IMG/VR virus record: IMGVR_UViG_3300044859_000333
Location: 1-25,952 of that record
Direction: 5' to 3' (one strand)
Source: a virus
DNA length: 25,952 nt
Within the stretch, counting starts at the first letter, position 1; every line of letters starts with the position of its first letter. Both the position numbers and the translations under genes were made by a program. The notes below the pieces were generated by a model that was not told where the DNA came from, did no database searches, and was given only the letters and a program-made list of their open reading frames with translations. This document shows positions 6,504 through 14,323 of this stretch, in pieces.

Positions 6504-7811
6504 TCAAAGATTTAAAGGATTAATTATTTGATCAACTTGTTGCTGTGTTAATGATGGAAAAGATGCTGCTATAATTGCTCTACCTGTATCAGCAGGATAA
6601 ATTCGACCAGTAATATTTGCAATAATCTCATTTAAAGAACTTATCTGCGCTCCATTCAATGCAGTTGCAGCAACATTTTCAGTTACTACAGGCTCAGCAG
6701 TAGTTCCATCTTCACTAACTACATCATTTTGACCATCCAATTCAATAATTGTAATCGGAGTTTCTAACAACCTCGTAAATTCTTCCTCTATAATTAAACG
6801 ATCTGAAGCAGTTATTTCATTGTAGAATGTCTTTGCATCTTGAATTTCATTTGATGTTCCCAATTTGCCTGCTGTGGTCATTGAAAGCAATACTTGTGGT
6901 TGACCTAATGTCTGAATGATATTTTCTTTAACAGTTCTTTCAGTTGATTCCCATTTCTTATCGAAATCTTGAATCGTAAATGGTTCAATTGAGAAATCAG
7001 CTTCAGAATCTTCAACCTCAACAAGCATTACATTTCCTGTGTTTTCATTGCCTTGAAATTGCTCCAATGATTCCAAGAATTCTGCCCTTGCTTGATCGGT
7101 TTCAAACTTGCCTCGGTACTTAACCATTTGAGCAGCTAAGAAGTTTGTTTTCACGTTCTTTAGTTTCCCGATCTTAACCTCTGCATCCGTGTTTATATCT
7201 TCAAGAACAGGATCTAAGGGAGCAAGCGGATATGTTTTAAATCCATCAAAGGAATACCAATAGACTTGACCTTTGTATTCAGTCATTTTAGCCTCAACTG
7301 TATCACCTTCAGTTTTATTGATTTCAGAAATTACATTACTTGGATTGAAAACATTAAAGAATTCAATATCTCCAATTATATATTTTCCTTTGTCCTTTAA
7401 TTTTCTTTTATCCCAATTGTCATAAACAGCAATTCTACCATCGTGAGATAAACGAGTGTACTCAAATGGAATGTGGTTGTACCCAGTAATTTCACCTAAT
7501 GCATTGTAAGCAACATGAACAGCAAAGCCATGGTAATAACAATAATCTGAAATACAAAATCTCATTAATTTATCCAAAGTAACACCCGATGAATTAACTA
7601 CTTTTTTATACAGCAATGGATCAGATATTCCCCCACCCATCACATATTTGATGAATAGATTTGTAGATGACTTGGCAGTACCTGATGAATTAATCAAATC
7701 ATAAACTTGCTGCGGATAGCTATTGTCATAACCATAGGCATACACCTTCTCTTGGTTGAGATCACGAATTAAGATCCGTTTACGAGTATTGCCATTTATG
7801 ATCTTAGCCAT
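6504..7811 (-). CDS. Phage portal protein
   Basis: This 435-aa protein forms the dodecameric ring through which DNA enters and leaves the head. The N-terminal part has the portal pattern of strands and helices including TNLFIKYVMGGG and the tyrosine-rich ISDYCYYHGFAVHV. The middle contains the portal clip and stem signature: a MVKYRGKF helix, then LEQFQGNENTGNVML, and a glutamine-rich TLGQPQVLLSM loop followed by SNEIQDAKTFYNE and an EEEFTRLLE helix. An acidic, Ala/Thr-rich linker and a short helical C-terminus end the protein. Length fits HK97-type portals. It overlaps the preceding gene by one base and is followed 3 nt later by the connector. A terminator-like hairpin lies in the gene just upstream and may lower its expression relative to the capsid gene. 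Confidence 0.88.
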   Translation of the reverse strand: MAKIINGNTRKRILIRDLNQEKVYAYGYDNSYPQQVYDLINSSGTAKSSTNLFIKYVMGGGISDPLLYKKVVNSSGVTLDKLMRFCISDYCYYHGFAVHVAYNALGEITGYNHIPFEYTRLSHDGRIAVYDNWDKRKLKDKGKYIIGDIEFFNVFNPSNVISEINKTEGDTVEAKMTEYKGQVYWYSFDGFKTYPLAPLDPVLEDINTDAEVKIGKLKNVKTNFLAAQMVKYRGKFETDQARAEFLESLEQFQGNENTGNVMLVEVEDSEADFSIEPFTIQDFDKKWESTERTVKENIIQTLGQPQVLLSMTTAGKLGTSNEIQDAKTFYNEITASDRLIIEEEFTRLLETPITIIELDGQNDVVSEDGTTAEPVVTENVAATALNGAQISSLNEIIANITGRIYPADTGRAIIAASFPSLTQQQVDQIINPLNL

Positions 7812-8299
7812 TACTTAACTGCTTTTTTCTTTGTTACTTTTTTTGGATTGTCCGAAGTCTTAACAATATTGATTTTATTGACTTCTTGAAATAACATTAT
7901 GTCTTGTCCGTCAATACGCTCAAAATGTCCTCTTAATGCACGATTAGAGTTGATTAACATTTCAACTTCGGCATCAGTTGTGTTCTCATTTGTTTGTACT
8001 TTCGGATTGCCAAATGCACGGAATGGTTCTTTGATTCGGTACTGAATTAATCCTTTGTTGATTGTTTGAATTTTCATCCTTGTATTTTTATTTGTTACAA
8101 TCAAAGGTATTTCTTTTTCTTGAAATTCTTTTGCTAATGATCTCATTTCTAAGAAGCATTCAATAGCACAATATATGCAGTTGCGATCAGGATTCTTTCC
8201 TGTTATTCTCGTATAAAGCGAAAAAACCACCGCCTTATTCTCATGAGTCGGTGGTTTCTTGTACGTGTCGAGAATCGCTTTTAATTCGATTCCTGTCAT
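7811..8299 (-). CDS. Unknown protein between capsid-region and portal genes
   Basis: I choose the ATG at 8299, giving 162 aa. The reading frame runs back to a TTG at 8359, but that start would overlap the upstream gene by 56 nt, whereas 8299 lies 4 nt after the upstream stop. Residues 1-55 are helical with a Cys pair and a third Cys (NCIYCAIECF); the middle (about 70-105) is beta-rich, and residues 140-162 are a lysine-rich tail. I do not recognise the family, though similar small genes sit near the portal in Bacteroidota phages. A head completion or assembly role is possible from position only. Its first 75 nt hold a hairpin followed by a T-tract on the transcribed sense. Confidence 0.6.
   Translation of the reverse strand: MTGIELKAILDTYKKPPTHENKAVVFSLYTRITGKNPDRNCIYCAIECFLEMRSLAKEFQEKEIPLIVTNKNTRMKIQTINKGLIQYRIKEPFRAFGNPKVQTNENTTDAEVEMLINSNRALRGHFERIDGQDIMLFQEVNKINIVKTSDNPKKVTKKKAVK
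8224..8257 (-). terminator. Terminator-like hairpin inside the start of the gene before the portal gene
   Basis: A perfect 9-bp inverted repeat (AAACCACCG and CGGTGGTTT) encloses a 16-nt loop. Read in the direction of transcription, the stem is followed by further T to give six T in a row. This is the form of an intrinsic terminator, though it lies 42-75 nt inside a coding sequence. It stands between the capsid genes, needed in hundreds of copies, and the portal, needed in twelve, so it may act as an attenuator; this is inference. Confidence 0.4.
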
Positions 8300-8303
8300 T
8301 GTA

Positions 8304-8888
8304 TTAAGGTGCTTGTAACGCTTCGAGTGCTGTTCTAGTTGCAAGATAAGTACCACCAATCAATAATGTTTTTGGAGGTCCGGGTTCTTTTGCTTGCTCA
8401 GAAGTTGAAAGTGTTAAGTTCCATGCTCCCTGAGTGTCTGCATCAGATGCGTTTGATTCAGAAGCATTCAAGATCAATCCTGCATCAAGACCATACAATT
8501 CAAATGCTCCAAGTCCATCAGATGCTTTAAAGTTCTTTTGAACGATTGCAACAACTACACCTGATTGAAGGTAAGCAAGTTGTTTTTTCACTTCTGGAGT
8601 GTTGTCAAATACTTTGATAATAGCCTCGTGATCGTAAACGCTTACATAACGCTGACGAACCAATGCTGCACGAAGATCAACTGAATTGTTTTGTCCTTCG
8701 TAAGCATACAAGAATGCGCCTGTGTTCAAAGTTAATCCTGTTACCAAATAAGGATTGGAAGGATCAGGAGTATAAGCAGCAATATCTGCTTTGTTTACAA
8801 GCCAAACTAAATCATTCGCTCCACCCACAATCGGGTTCTCGCAGTTGTTTAGTACATTTTCGGTAATTCCACTACAAGCTGTAGGCAT
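8304..8888 (-). CDS. Putative major structural (tail-tube-like or capsid-associated) protein
   Basis: This 194-aa protein resembles a family seen beside the capsid gene in Bacteroidota phages: an N-terminal Cys-containing segment (ACSGIT, then NNCENP), GGANDLVWLVNKADI, a YDHEAIIKVFD motif with its surrounding strands, and a late segment DADTQGAWNLTLST, followed by a GGTYLATR-containing end. It is beta-rich, with no membrane segment or signal peptide. It lies 20 nt after the major capsid gene, upstream of the terminator-like hairpin, which fits a high-copy product such as the tail tube or a capsid decoration protein. I cannot tell which; no clear tail-tube gene is recognised elsewhere in the window, which slightly favours the tube. 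Confidence 0.55.
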   Translation of the reverse strand: MPTACSGITENVLNNCENPIVGGANDLVWLVNKADIAAYTPDPSNPYLVTGLTLNTGAFLYAYEGQNNSVDLRAALVRQRYVSVYDHEAIIKVFDNTPEVKKQLAYLQSGVVVAIVQKNFKASDGLGAFELYGLDAGLILNASESNASDADTQGAWNLTLSTSEQAKEPGPPKTLLIGGTYLATRTALEALQAP

Positions 8889-8908
8889 AACTTTTAGATT
8901 TTAAATTA

Positions 8909-9958
8909 TTAATAAGCAAGTGAAACCATGTAATCTTCAAGAACTTTCACATCCAACTTGTAACCACCACGGAAGTTAGTTGTTTTGTCTTTGCGTTCAA
9001 ACCAATTGTCAAGGTCTGTAAGTCCAGAAGCTGCATCAACACCAACCGCCAAATTTGATTTGGTTGTAAGTACTGCACGATGTGGAATATCCCAAGTTAC
9101 ACCATTGTCAAAGTCAGCACGAATGTAACGATCTAACAAATCAAATCCGTAGATCACTTGGTTTCTGTAACGTAGTACACTAAATCCTTCTTCAATACGA
9201 ATGAATGAAGCATCGTTTCCTTGTGTTTCAAGATAAGTTGCGTAATTGTCTACAAGAGATTGAGTTGCAATAATAACTTTATCTGTTGCAGATTTCAAAC
9301 GATAATCAGCATTTTGTTCAAGACTTCTGAATACAAGTAATGCACGATCAGTTGCTAATGCATCTTGCGCTGTGTAACTCACTCCTGAATTTTCAGGTAT
9401 TACATAGCGTGGAGTTCCGATTGTGAATAACTGCTTCCAAAAACCATCAAATGCATTGTAGTCAGCAGGATTAACACCTGATGAAAGAATACCTGATGGA
9501 GTAGAATCAACTGATTCAGCAGTTGTATCATCTAACCAAGCCATCCGAAGTACATCTTCGCTCATTGCATCAGTCATACGCTCAATCAAGAAACTTGCAA
9601 AGTCTGTTCCAACTAAGTCAGGCTCATTGATTCCACGTTGTTTTGACCAAACAAAGAAAGTATCTTCTAAATTGGTGTAACATTCAGACAACCAAATTTC
9701 GAAACGAACTGGTTCCCAGAATTTCTGAGTCATTGTGATGTTTGCATTCAAAGGAGAAGATCCACATCCTGCATCAACACGGCTAATTTTACCAAGTCTT
9801 CCAAGAAAGACAATTTGTTTTTTTGTTACAATATCCTGATAAATCGTATGAAAATCGGTTACAGCAGGTTTGTTGTAAACCGCTTCCATGATTGCATCAC
9901 GGATCGAACGGATTTCCTCTCCGTTAAAGGTCAGGTCTGAAGGATTTAGAATTGCCAT
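8909..9958 (-). CDS. Major capsid protein
   Basis: I choose the ATG at 9958 (MAILNPSDL, 349 aa). An in-frame start at 10021 would add a 21-residue polar leader and overlap the protease gene, and the chosen start begins at what looks like the true N-terminal helix. The protein has the size and pattern of HK97-fold capsid proteins of Bacteroidota phages: an N-terminal helical arm with an EEIRSIRDAIMEAVY helix, beta-rich regions with a conserved cysteine-glycine turn (DAGCGSS), a TQKFWEPVRFEIWL strand, long helices in the middle, and a C-terminal beta region ending MVSLAY. Its place right after the ClpP-like protease/scaffold gene supports the call. The N-terminus shows no long scaffold domain, as expected when the scaffold is fused to the protease. 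Confidence 0.85.
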   Translation of the reverse strand: MAILNPSDLTFNGEEIRSIRDAIMEAVYNKPAVTDFHTIYQDIVTKKQIVFLGRLGKISRVDAGCGSSPLNANITMTQKFWEPVRFEIWLSECYTNLEDTFFVWSKQRGINEPDLVGTDFASFLIERMTDAMSEDVLRMAWLDDTTAESVDSTPSGILSSGVNPADYNAFDGFWKQLFTIGTPRYVIPENSGVSYTAQDALATDRALLVFRSLEQNADYRLKSATDKVIIATQSLVDNYATYLETQGNDASFIRIEEGFSVLRYRNQVIYGFDLLDRYIRADFDNGVTWDIPHRAVLTTKSNLAVGVDAASGLTDLDNWFERKDKTTNFRGGYKLDVKVLEDYMVSLAY

Positions 9959-9989
9959 TGTTTGTCTGTTATTTGGTTTTGGGGTTTGA

Positions 9990-11060
9990 TTACTTTTTAA
10001 TTTGGTATTTAGTTTTGTCAAGCAGATTTAATCCTGATAGACGATTTGCAGTTTTTACGTTTTTGTCGGAAAATGATGTGCGCTGTGTACGATTGTAAAC
10101 CATTTGTTTTCCTTCAAGTTTGTTTTTAAATTCAGTAAACAAATTTTGAGTTTCTAAAAGTTCTGCTTTAACAGATTCTAGTTCAGATTTCAAAGCTGAA
10201 TTTTCAACTTGTAAATCTTCTGCTTCAACAACTGCTTCAACGATTGCAGTAATGATGCCTTCTGAAGTACTAACAATTGTACCTCCTTCAAGTGTGTGAT
10301 CTCCATTAGGAGCAGCCTCACCAGATGCAACCATTACAACTGCATCACCAACAGCAGGCATGTCAGAGTCTGTAATGATTTCAATTTCATTTCCATCAGT
10401 AAGAGTTGCAGTAATTGAATTTAAAACTGCATTTTCAGGTAGTTGATTCTTTACACCTTTGAATAGGTTGTTCATGTCGGATTTCATTTTTGCTAAAAAG
10501 TCCATAATTGTTTCAGTTGTTATTTGGTTTATTTGATTGTTTGATTTAAGTGAAGCCATTGCCATTACAGGCTTGATAATGTCGGTAACAAATCCAAGTT
10601 CTTTTGCTTGTGTTGGCTTAATTTCATTTGCAATTGCCATTAGCGCAAGCATGTCATCAACTGACTTTCCTGTTACCCGTGAGTAAAAAGTTGCAATCCT
10701 ATTTTCAATTGCTTTTAGCTGCTCTGCTGTATCTATCAATGCGCTTGCATCACCTTCTGCCATTGTCCACGGATTATGAACAAAGAAATTTGAATTTTCG
10801 GTAATGGTTCTTTTTTTGTAAGCCATCGCAGGAACAGTTGCAATAGATGCACAATGTCCTTCAATGCGAGTTTCACCATCAATCCCAAGACCTACCAAAT
10901 GATCATAAATTGCAAAGCCTTCATTTACTTCACCACCCGGTGAATGAATATGAAGTACAATGTAATCGTCTTTAGTTGCTGACTTGGTTTGAGCAGATAC
11001 GGATTGAAGATTATTCTCCCATCCAATTTCCCCGAAGATGTTAACGTGTATCTCTGCCAT
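9990..11060 (-). CDS. ClpP-like head maturation protease fused to scaffold domain
   Basis: I choose the ATG at 11060 (356 aa); a TTG three codons upstream is also in frame. Residues 1-165 are a ClpP/S14-type serine protease: an HIHSPGGEVNEG substrate-binding loop, the nucleophile S72 in GHCASIAT, and the likely catalytic H95 in FFVHNPW, followed by the oligomerisation helix and a KELGFVTDI end. The third catalytic residue is not clear. Residues 180-356 are a scaffold-like part with a beta segment (LTDGNEIEI to GDAVVMV, then a GGTIVSTSEGIITAI strand), a coiled coil at about 280-320, and a basic tail. It guides capsid assembly and then processes the prohead. Fusion of protease and scaffold is known in several phages. 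The capsid gene follows 31 nt later. Confidence 0.87.
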   Translation of the reverse strand: MAEIHVNIFGEIGWENNLQSVSAQTKSATKDDYIVLHIHSPGGEVNEGFAIYDHLVGLGIDGETRIEGHCASIATVPAMAYKKRTITENSNFFVHNPWTMAEGDASALIDTAEQLKAIENRIATFYSRVTGKSVDDMLALMAIANEIKPTQAKELGFVTDIIKPVMAMASLKSNNQINQITTETIMDFLAKMKSDMNNLFKGVKNQLPENAVLNSITATLTDGNEIEIITDSDMPAVGDAVVMVASGEAAPNGDHTLEGGTIVSTSEGIITAIVEAVVEAEDLQVENSALKSELESVKAELLETQNLFTEFKNKLEGKQMVYNRTQRTSFSDKNVKTANRLSGLNLLDKTKYQIKK

Positions 11061-11087
11061 CGGGGACAAAGTTCATTATTGATTTAC

Positions 11088-11095
11088 TACATTTG
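11088..11095 (+). promoter_or_regulatory. Possible Bacteroidota -7 promoter box for the plus-strand gene
   Basis: The plus strand reads TACATTTG here, a full match to the TAnnTTTG consensus, 11 nt before the ATG at 11107. It lies in the only gap between divergent genes of the window, where a promoter is needed for the lone plus-strand gene. No clear -33 TTG lies at the usual distance, so the support is the box and the context. Confidence 0.35.
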
Positions 11096-11106
11096 CTGAC
11101 AGCAAA

Positions 11107-11625
11107 ATGACAGCCTTAGTAACAGGATTAAGTGATTCAAAATATTACTCTGATAGTTATGATTTAACTGTTGGAGTAAACGATTGTCCTTTCCCCGTTG
11201 ACCATTTAATTGTCTGCGATAATCCTTCTGTATTTTCAAGTGTCAGAAAGCAAACCATAATCAATCACAAGGCAAAACTATTTACTCAACTTGATTCATG
11301 GAGGCAATTGCGACCTGCACAATTAATTAGATTTACAACTCAAAGATCAAGTGTTAATCAACTAAGCAGAAAAGATTTTTATTGCCATTCAATCTGCTCT
11401 CCATTTATTGCCGTAGTTCATGCATTCTACATGGGAGCAACAGAAATACATTTAGCAGGAGTTGATATAACTGGTCATCCGAACTTAGGAAAAGACTTTA
11501 TGATTGAAAGAATTCAAAAAGATTTTAAAGCATTGTACCTTGAATTAAAAAAAAATGGTTGTGAATTAAAGCTGCTGAAGTTTAATCCTGATTGTGCGCT
11601 TCTTGGGATTGTACCTGAATGCTAA
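11107..11625 (+). CDS. Rossmann-like MptE/DUF115-type protein, probable sugar-modification enzyme, on opposite strand
   Basis: This 172-aa protein is the only gene on the plus strand. The N-terminus (MTALVTGLSDS, a GVND motif near residue 23, then a VDHLIVCDNPSVF strand-turn) and the later LGA-like segment (HAFYMGATEIHLAGVDITG) follow the pattern of Rossmann-type MptE-like/DUF115 proteins, which occur in bacterial and phage glycosylation loci. I see no complete sialyltransferase signature. It has a -7 box of its own and converges on the minus-strand glycosyltransferase-like gene, with the last 44 nt of both genes overlapping. It would be transcribed against the late operon, so it may be expressed at another time, as a cargo gene. 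The family call is moderate and the substrate unknown. Confidence 0.6.
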   Translation: MTALVTGLSDSKYYSDSYDLTVGVNDCPFPVDHLIVCDNPSVFSSVRKQTIINHKAKLFTQLDSWRQLRPAQLIRFTTQRSSVNQLSRKDFYCHSICSPFIAVVHAFYMGATEIHLAGVDITGHPNLGKDFMIERIQKDFKALYLELKKNGCELKLLKFNPDCALLGIVPEC

Positions 11626-12364
11626 AATAATTATCAACTACCTTTATTTTGCGCCCTTGAAAGTATTTAATTCCATTATCTGATTCGGCATTGTAATTCT
11701 CAAACTCATCAATATACCCTGCTGATTTTATTTGAGCCATTGTCGGACTTGCTGCATTCACAAACTTTTCTTCGATGTTATTTCTGACCATTGAAAAATG
11801 ATGCATCATGATTTGAGATTCAGAAAAAACATGGAATCTTCCAACAGTATTAATTTTTACAGAAGGATCAACAAGAACAGGATATCGAACTGATTTCACA
11901 AATTTACTCTCAGGATAAATTTTCATTATAAACGGCATCTTGTAATCTTCAATAGGTAATAATTGCCAAGTTGGATTCTTGTAATAAGTGTACATGGATG
12001 TAAAGGTGCAATCGTAATTCTGCCCCAATCCAATTGCTTGAATAAACTCATCTGATTTATAATAGTGATCAGTTGCGCTGACAATGATATGCGTACAATG
12101 CAAATGTCTTGCAGCATCAATCATTAAGTTGTGCTTGTTGAGTTCGTTTGTTTTTGTGTCGGCTTTTAAATCAGGTACAAACTTGATAATTGAAACACCT
12201 TCAAGTTGATCAAGTTGATTTTCAATATCTGCATTAAAGTTTCCACGATTCGAAATGTCTTGAAAGCAAATTACTATTTCATCAACATGATCTTTAATTT
12301 GATTAATGCTGCCTTGCAATAATTCAAACCCATTAAAGACTGTGTAAGCGAAACATAGTTTCAT
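11582..12364 (-). CDS. Glycosyltransferase-like protein (GT-A type)
   Basis: In this 260-aa protein the N-terminus (KLCFAYTVFNGFELL, then HVDEIVICFQD) has the strand-helix-strand pattern of family 2-like GT-A glycosyltransferases. A strand IIVSATDHYYKSDEF near residues 92-106 stands where the acidic metal-binding motif is usually found. The C-terminal third has an HHFSMVRNNIEEKF helix of the type seen in such enzymes and no membrane helix, so it is probably cytoplasmic. It starts in an ATGA overlap with the acyltransferase gene, and its 3' end overlaps the convergent plus-strand gene by 44 nt. The acceptor could be a virion protein, a host glycan or an activated sugar carrier; the sequence does not say. 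Confidence 0.65.
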   Translation of the reverse strand: MKLCFAYTVFNGFELLQGSINQIKDHVDEIVICFQDISNRGNFNADIENQLDQLEGVSIIKFVPDLKADTKTNELNKHNLMIDAARHLHCTHIIVSATDHYYKSDEFIQAIGLGQNYDCTFTSMYTYYKNPTWQLLPIEDYKMPFIMKIYPESKFVKSVRYPVLVDPSVKINTVGRFHVFSESQIMMHHFSMVRNNIEEKFVNAASPTMAQIKSAGYIDEFENYNAESDNGIKYFQGRKIKVVDNYFSIQVQSQEAHNQD

Positions 12365-12882
12365 TTGATTAATATTTTAGCAGGATTACCCACAACAGTA
12401 ATTCCCGGATCAACATCTTTAGTTACTACTGCTCCCATTCCGACAACAGCCTCCCGACCAATAATCTTTCTGTTTCGAATCGTTACACCTAGTTTGATTT
12501 TTGCACCGTCATTAATATGGCAATAACCTCCGACAATTGTCCCTGTTGATAGTTCGCAGTTGTTACCTATCACAGCATCATGACCAATATGAGTGTGAGC
12601 CATTATGATGTTATCATTTCCGATAATGGTTTTCTTATCAGCAGCAGCAGGTCTTTGAATTGTAACTAATTCTGAAATAGTATTTCCGCTTCCAATTTCT
12701 ACACGACCTTCAAATTCTTGCATGCCTCTTATTTCACCATTTGAACCAATCACGCAATATGCACCAATAATATTATTTTGCCCCATCGTTACGTTTGGGT
12801 AAATGATTGCAGTTGGGTGTATCTTATTTGATTCGTCAAAATCAAAACTTTGCTCGTAAATTGAATGATCAGGATGGTTCAT
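12361..12882 (-). CDS. LpxA-like left-handed beta-helix acyltransferase
   Basis: In this 173-aa protein residues 21-165 are hexapeptide repeats ([I/V/L]-G-x4) that fold as a left-handed beta-helix. The pattern opens with IHPTAIIYPNVTMG and includes MAHTHIGHDAVIGN, which matches the active-site region of LpxA; H101 aligns with the catalytic histidine. The end VGNPAKILIK is typical of sugar acetyltransferases. The C-terminal helical domain of LpxA (about 260 aa in full) is missing, so a short sugar N- or O-acyltransferase is more likely than a true lipid A enzyme. It overlaps the AsnB-like gene by 14 nt and is coupled to the glycosyltransferase gene through ATGA. It probably modifies the sugar handled by those enzymes. 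Confidence 0.85.
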   Translation of the reverse strand: MNHPDHSIYEQSFDFDESNKIHPTAIIYPNVTMGQNNIIGAYCVIGSNGEIRGMQEFEGRVEIGSGNTISELVTIQRPAAADKKTIIGNDNIIMAHTHIGHDAVIGNNCELSTGTIVGGYCHINDGAKIKLGVTIRNRKIIGREAVVGMGAVVTKDVDPGITVVGNPAKILIK

Positions 12883-14323
12883 AAATTTCTTTCCATTTAG
12901 TTAATGCTGCATTGCTCCATTTTCTTGCTTGATTTCCTTCGCCTTCAAAATAATCTGGAGAACTAAAACCTTTTTTCTTTCCATCAAGAATCTCATTTGG
13001 AATGATAGATCGAAATGCTTCTTTCAAAAGTAATTTATTATTCTTAAACTCATTAGGTAATTTCAAACAAAAATCAACAAGATCATTATCAAGAAATGGA
13101 TATCTTCCTTCAATCGTGTGAGCCATTCCAAGTTTATCACCGACCAACAAAAGACCTTCCAAGAAATATTCAGCATCGAATTTAAAACGATTCTCCAAAG
13201 TATCTTCAGGAAATAACTCATTAAAAAGTCCTTTGCAATATTCATCTTCAACACCAGTTCGGTTAACTACTGAATAATAATCCGCAATTGAATACCTCCA
13301 CGGATAACCACCAAATAATTCATCAGATCCTGTTCCATCATAAATAACTTTGCATCCTGTTTTGGAAGCATATTCATACAGTCCATAATTTGAAAAACTT
13401 GCTCCAACTCGTAAATCCTCAAGATGATAAATGGTCTTATCTAGTTTATAAATTCCATCAAAGTAAATCTCAGTATGTTTATCATTTGCCAACAAGCGAG
13501 CCAATTCGCTTTCATCACCTGAATCGAAGCAAGCAGTATAAGTTGGTAATTCACTAAACAGATTTCTAATTATGTTTGAATCAACACCTCCAGAAACAAA
13601 TACTCCTGCTTCATCTGATCTGTATTTTTCGACCATTGATTCATTGAGCAAATTTAAGACTGTGTTTTTTGCCTCATTAAAATCCATTTGAGTAGGTTCG
13701 AAATTCCAACTCCAATATTTCTTTTTATTCCCGGTATTTAAATGCCAAATCGTACCCTTTTCAAGTTTTTTAATTCCTGAAAATAATGTTTCATTTGTCA
13801 ACACATTGTTAAATACTAACCATTGTCTAGCTACATTATTATTTAATGATGTGATGTATTCAGGATGACCAACTATTGCTTTGCATTCTGAAGCAAAAAC
13901 AATTGTTTCATGCCTCTCCCAATAGTAGATAGGTTTTATTCCGAAACGATCACGAATGATATAAACTTGATCACCTTTTATTGCGACAATTACGAACATG
14001 CCATTAAGTTCATTAATGAAATTCAATCCGTAATCTCGTAATCCTTTTGCAATAACCTCAACCTCAGATCCTGTATATCCAAATGTTTTGTAATTATAAA
14101 TTTCACCATTTAAATAAACAATCCAACTATTATCAGATGGCTGCTGTTTATCAATGTCTGTTAAAGCAAGTCTATTAAATGCAACAGTTACAGCACCATG
14201 AATCTTAACGCTAAAATGATCTTGCCCCCTGTGAACTTGTTTGTCCATCATAAGAGTTGCTATGTCTTTATGATATAATTCAGGTTCAAGTGATTTGCTA
14301 AATATCCCTGCTATCCCACACAT
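12869..14323 (-). CDS. asnB: AsnB-type glutamine-hydrolysing amidotransferase
   Basis: This 484-aa protein has the two domains of the class II glutamine amidotransferase/asparagine synthetase family. Cys2 is the N-terminal nucleophile of the glutaminase domain (MCGIAGIF, then HRGQD at 31-35, LNGEIYN at 71-77 and a DRFGIKP segment). The synthetase domain holds the PP-loop ATP-binding motif SGGVDS at 244-249, with GTGSDELFGGY at 330-340. No key residue appears missing. Such enzymes activate a carboxylate with ATP and transfer ammonia from glutamine. In sugar loci, AsnB-like members (for example WbpS) can amidate uronic acids, so the substrate here may be a sugar acid rather than aspartate. It sits between two-domain glycosyltransferase and acyltransferase genes, overlapping both. 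Confidence 0.9.
   Translation of the reverse strand: MCGIAGIFSKSLEPELYHKDIATLMMDKQVHRGQDHFSVKIHGAVTVAFNRLALTDIDKQQPSDNSWIVYLNGEIYNYKTFGYTGSEVEVIAKGLRDYGLNFINELNGMFVIVAIKGDQVYIIRDRFGIKPIYYWERHETIVFASECKAIVGHPEYITSLNNNVARQWLVFNNVLTNETLFSGIKKLEKGTIWHLNTGNKKKYWSWNFEPTQMDFNEAKNTVLNLLNESMVEKYRSDEAGVFVSGGVDSNIIRNLFSELPTYTACFDSGDESELARLLANDKHTEIYFDGIYKLDKTIYHLEDLRVGASFSNYGLYEYASKTGCKVIYDGTGSDELFGGYPWRYSIADYYSVVNRTGVEDEYCKGLFNELFPEDTLENRFKFDAEYFLEGLLLVGDKLGMAHTIEGRYPFLDNDLVDFCLKLPNEFKNNKLLLKEAFRSIIPNEILDGKKKGFSSPDYFEGEGNQARKWSNAALTKWKEIYEPS

Noticed and set aside
8300-8359. Upstream TTG start for the gene before the portal
   Set aside because: It would overlap the upstream structural gene by 56 nt; the ATG at 8299 follows that gene by 4 nt.
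9959-10021. Longer N-terminus of the major capsid protein
   Set aside because: The extra 21 residues are polar and overlap the protease gene; the ATG at 9958 begins the expected N-terminal segment.
11273-11280. TAnnTTTG match on the minus strand inside the plus-strand gene, as a promoter for the head genes
   Set aside because: It is over 200 nt from the protease start and inside a coding region; a six-base motif is expected by chance several times in a window this AT-rich.
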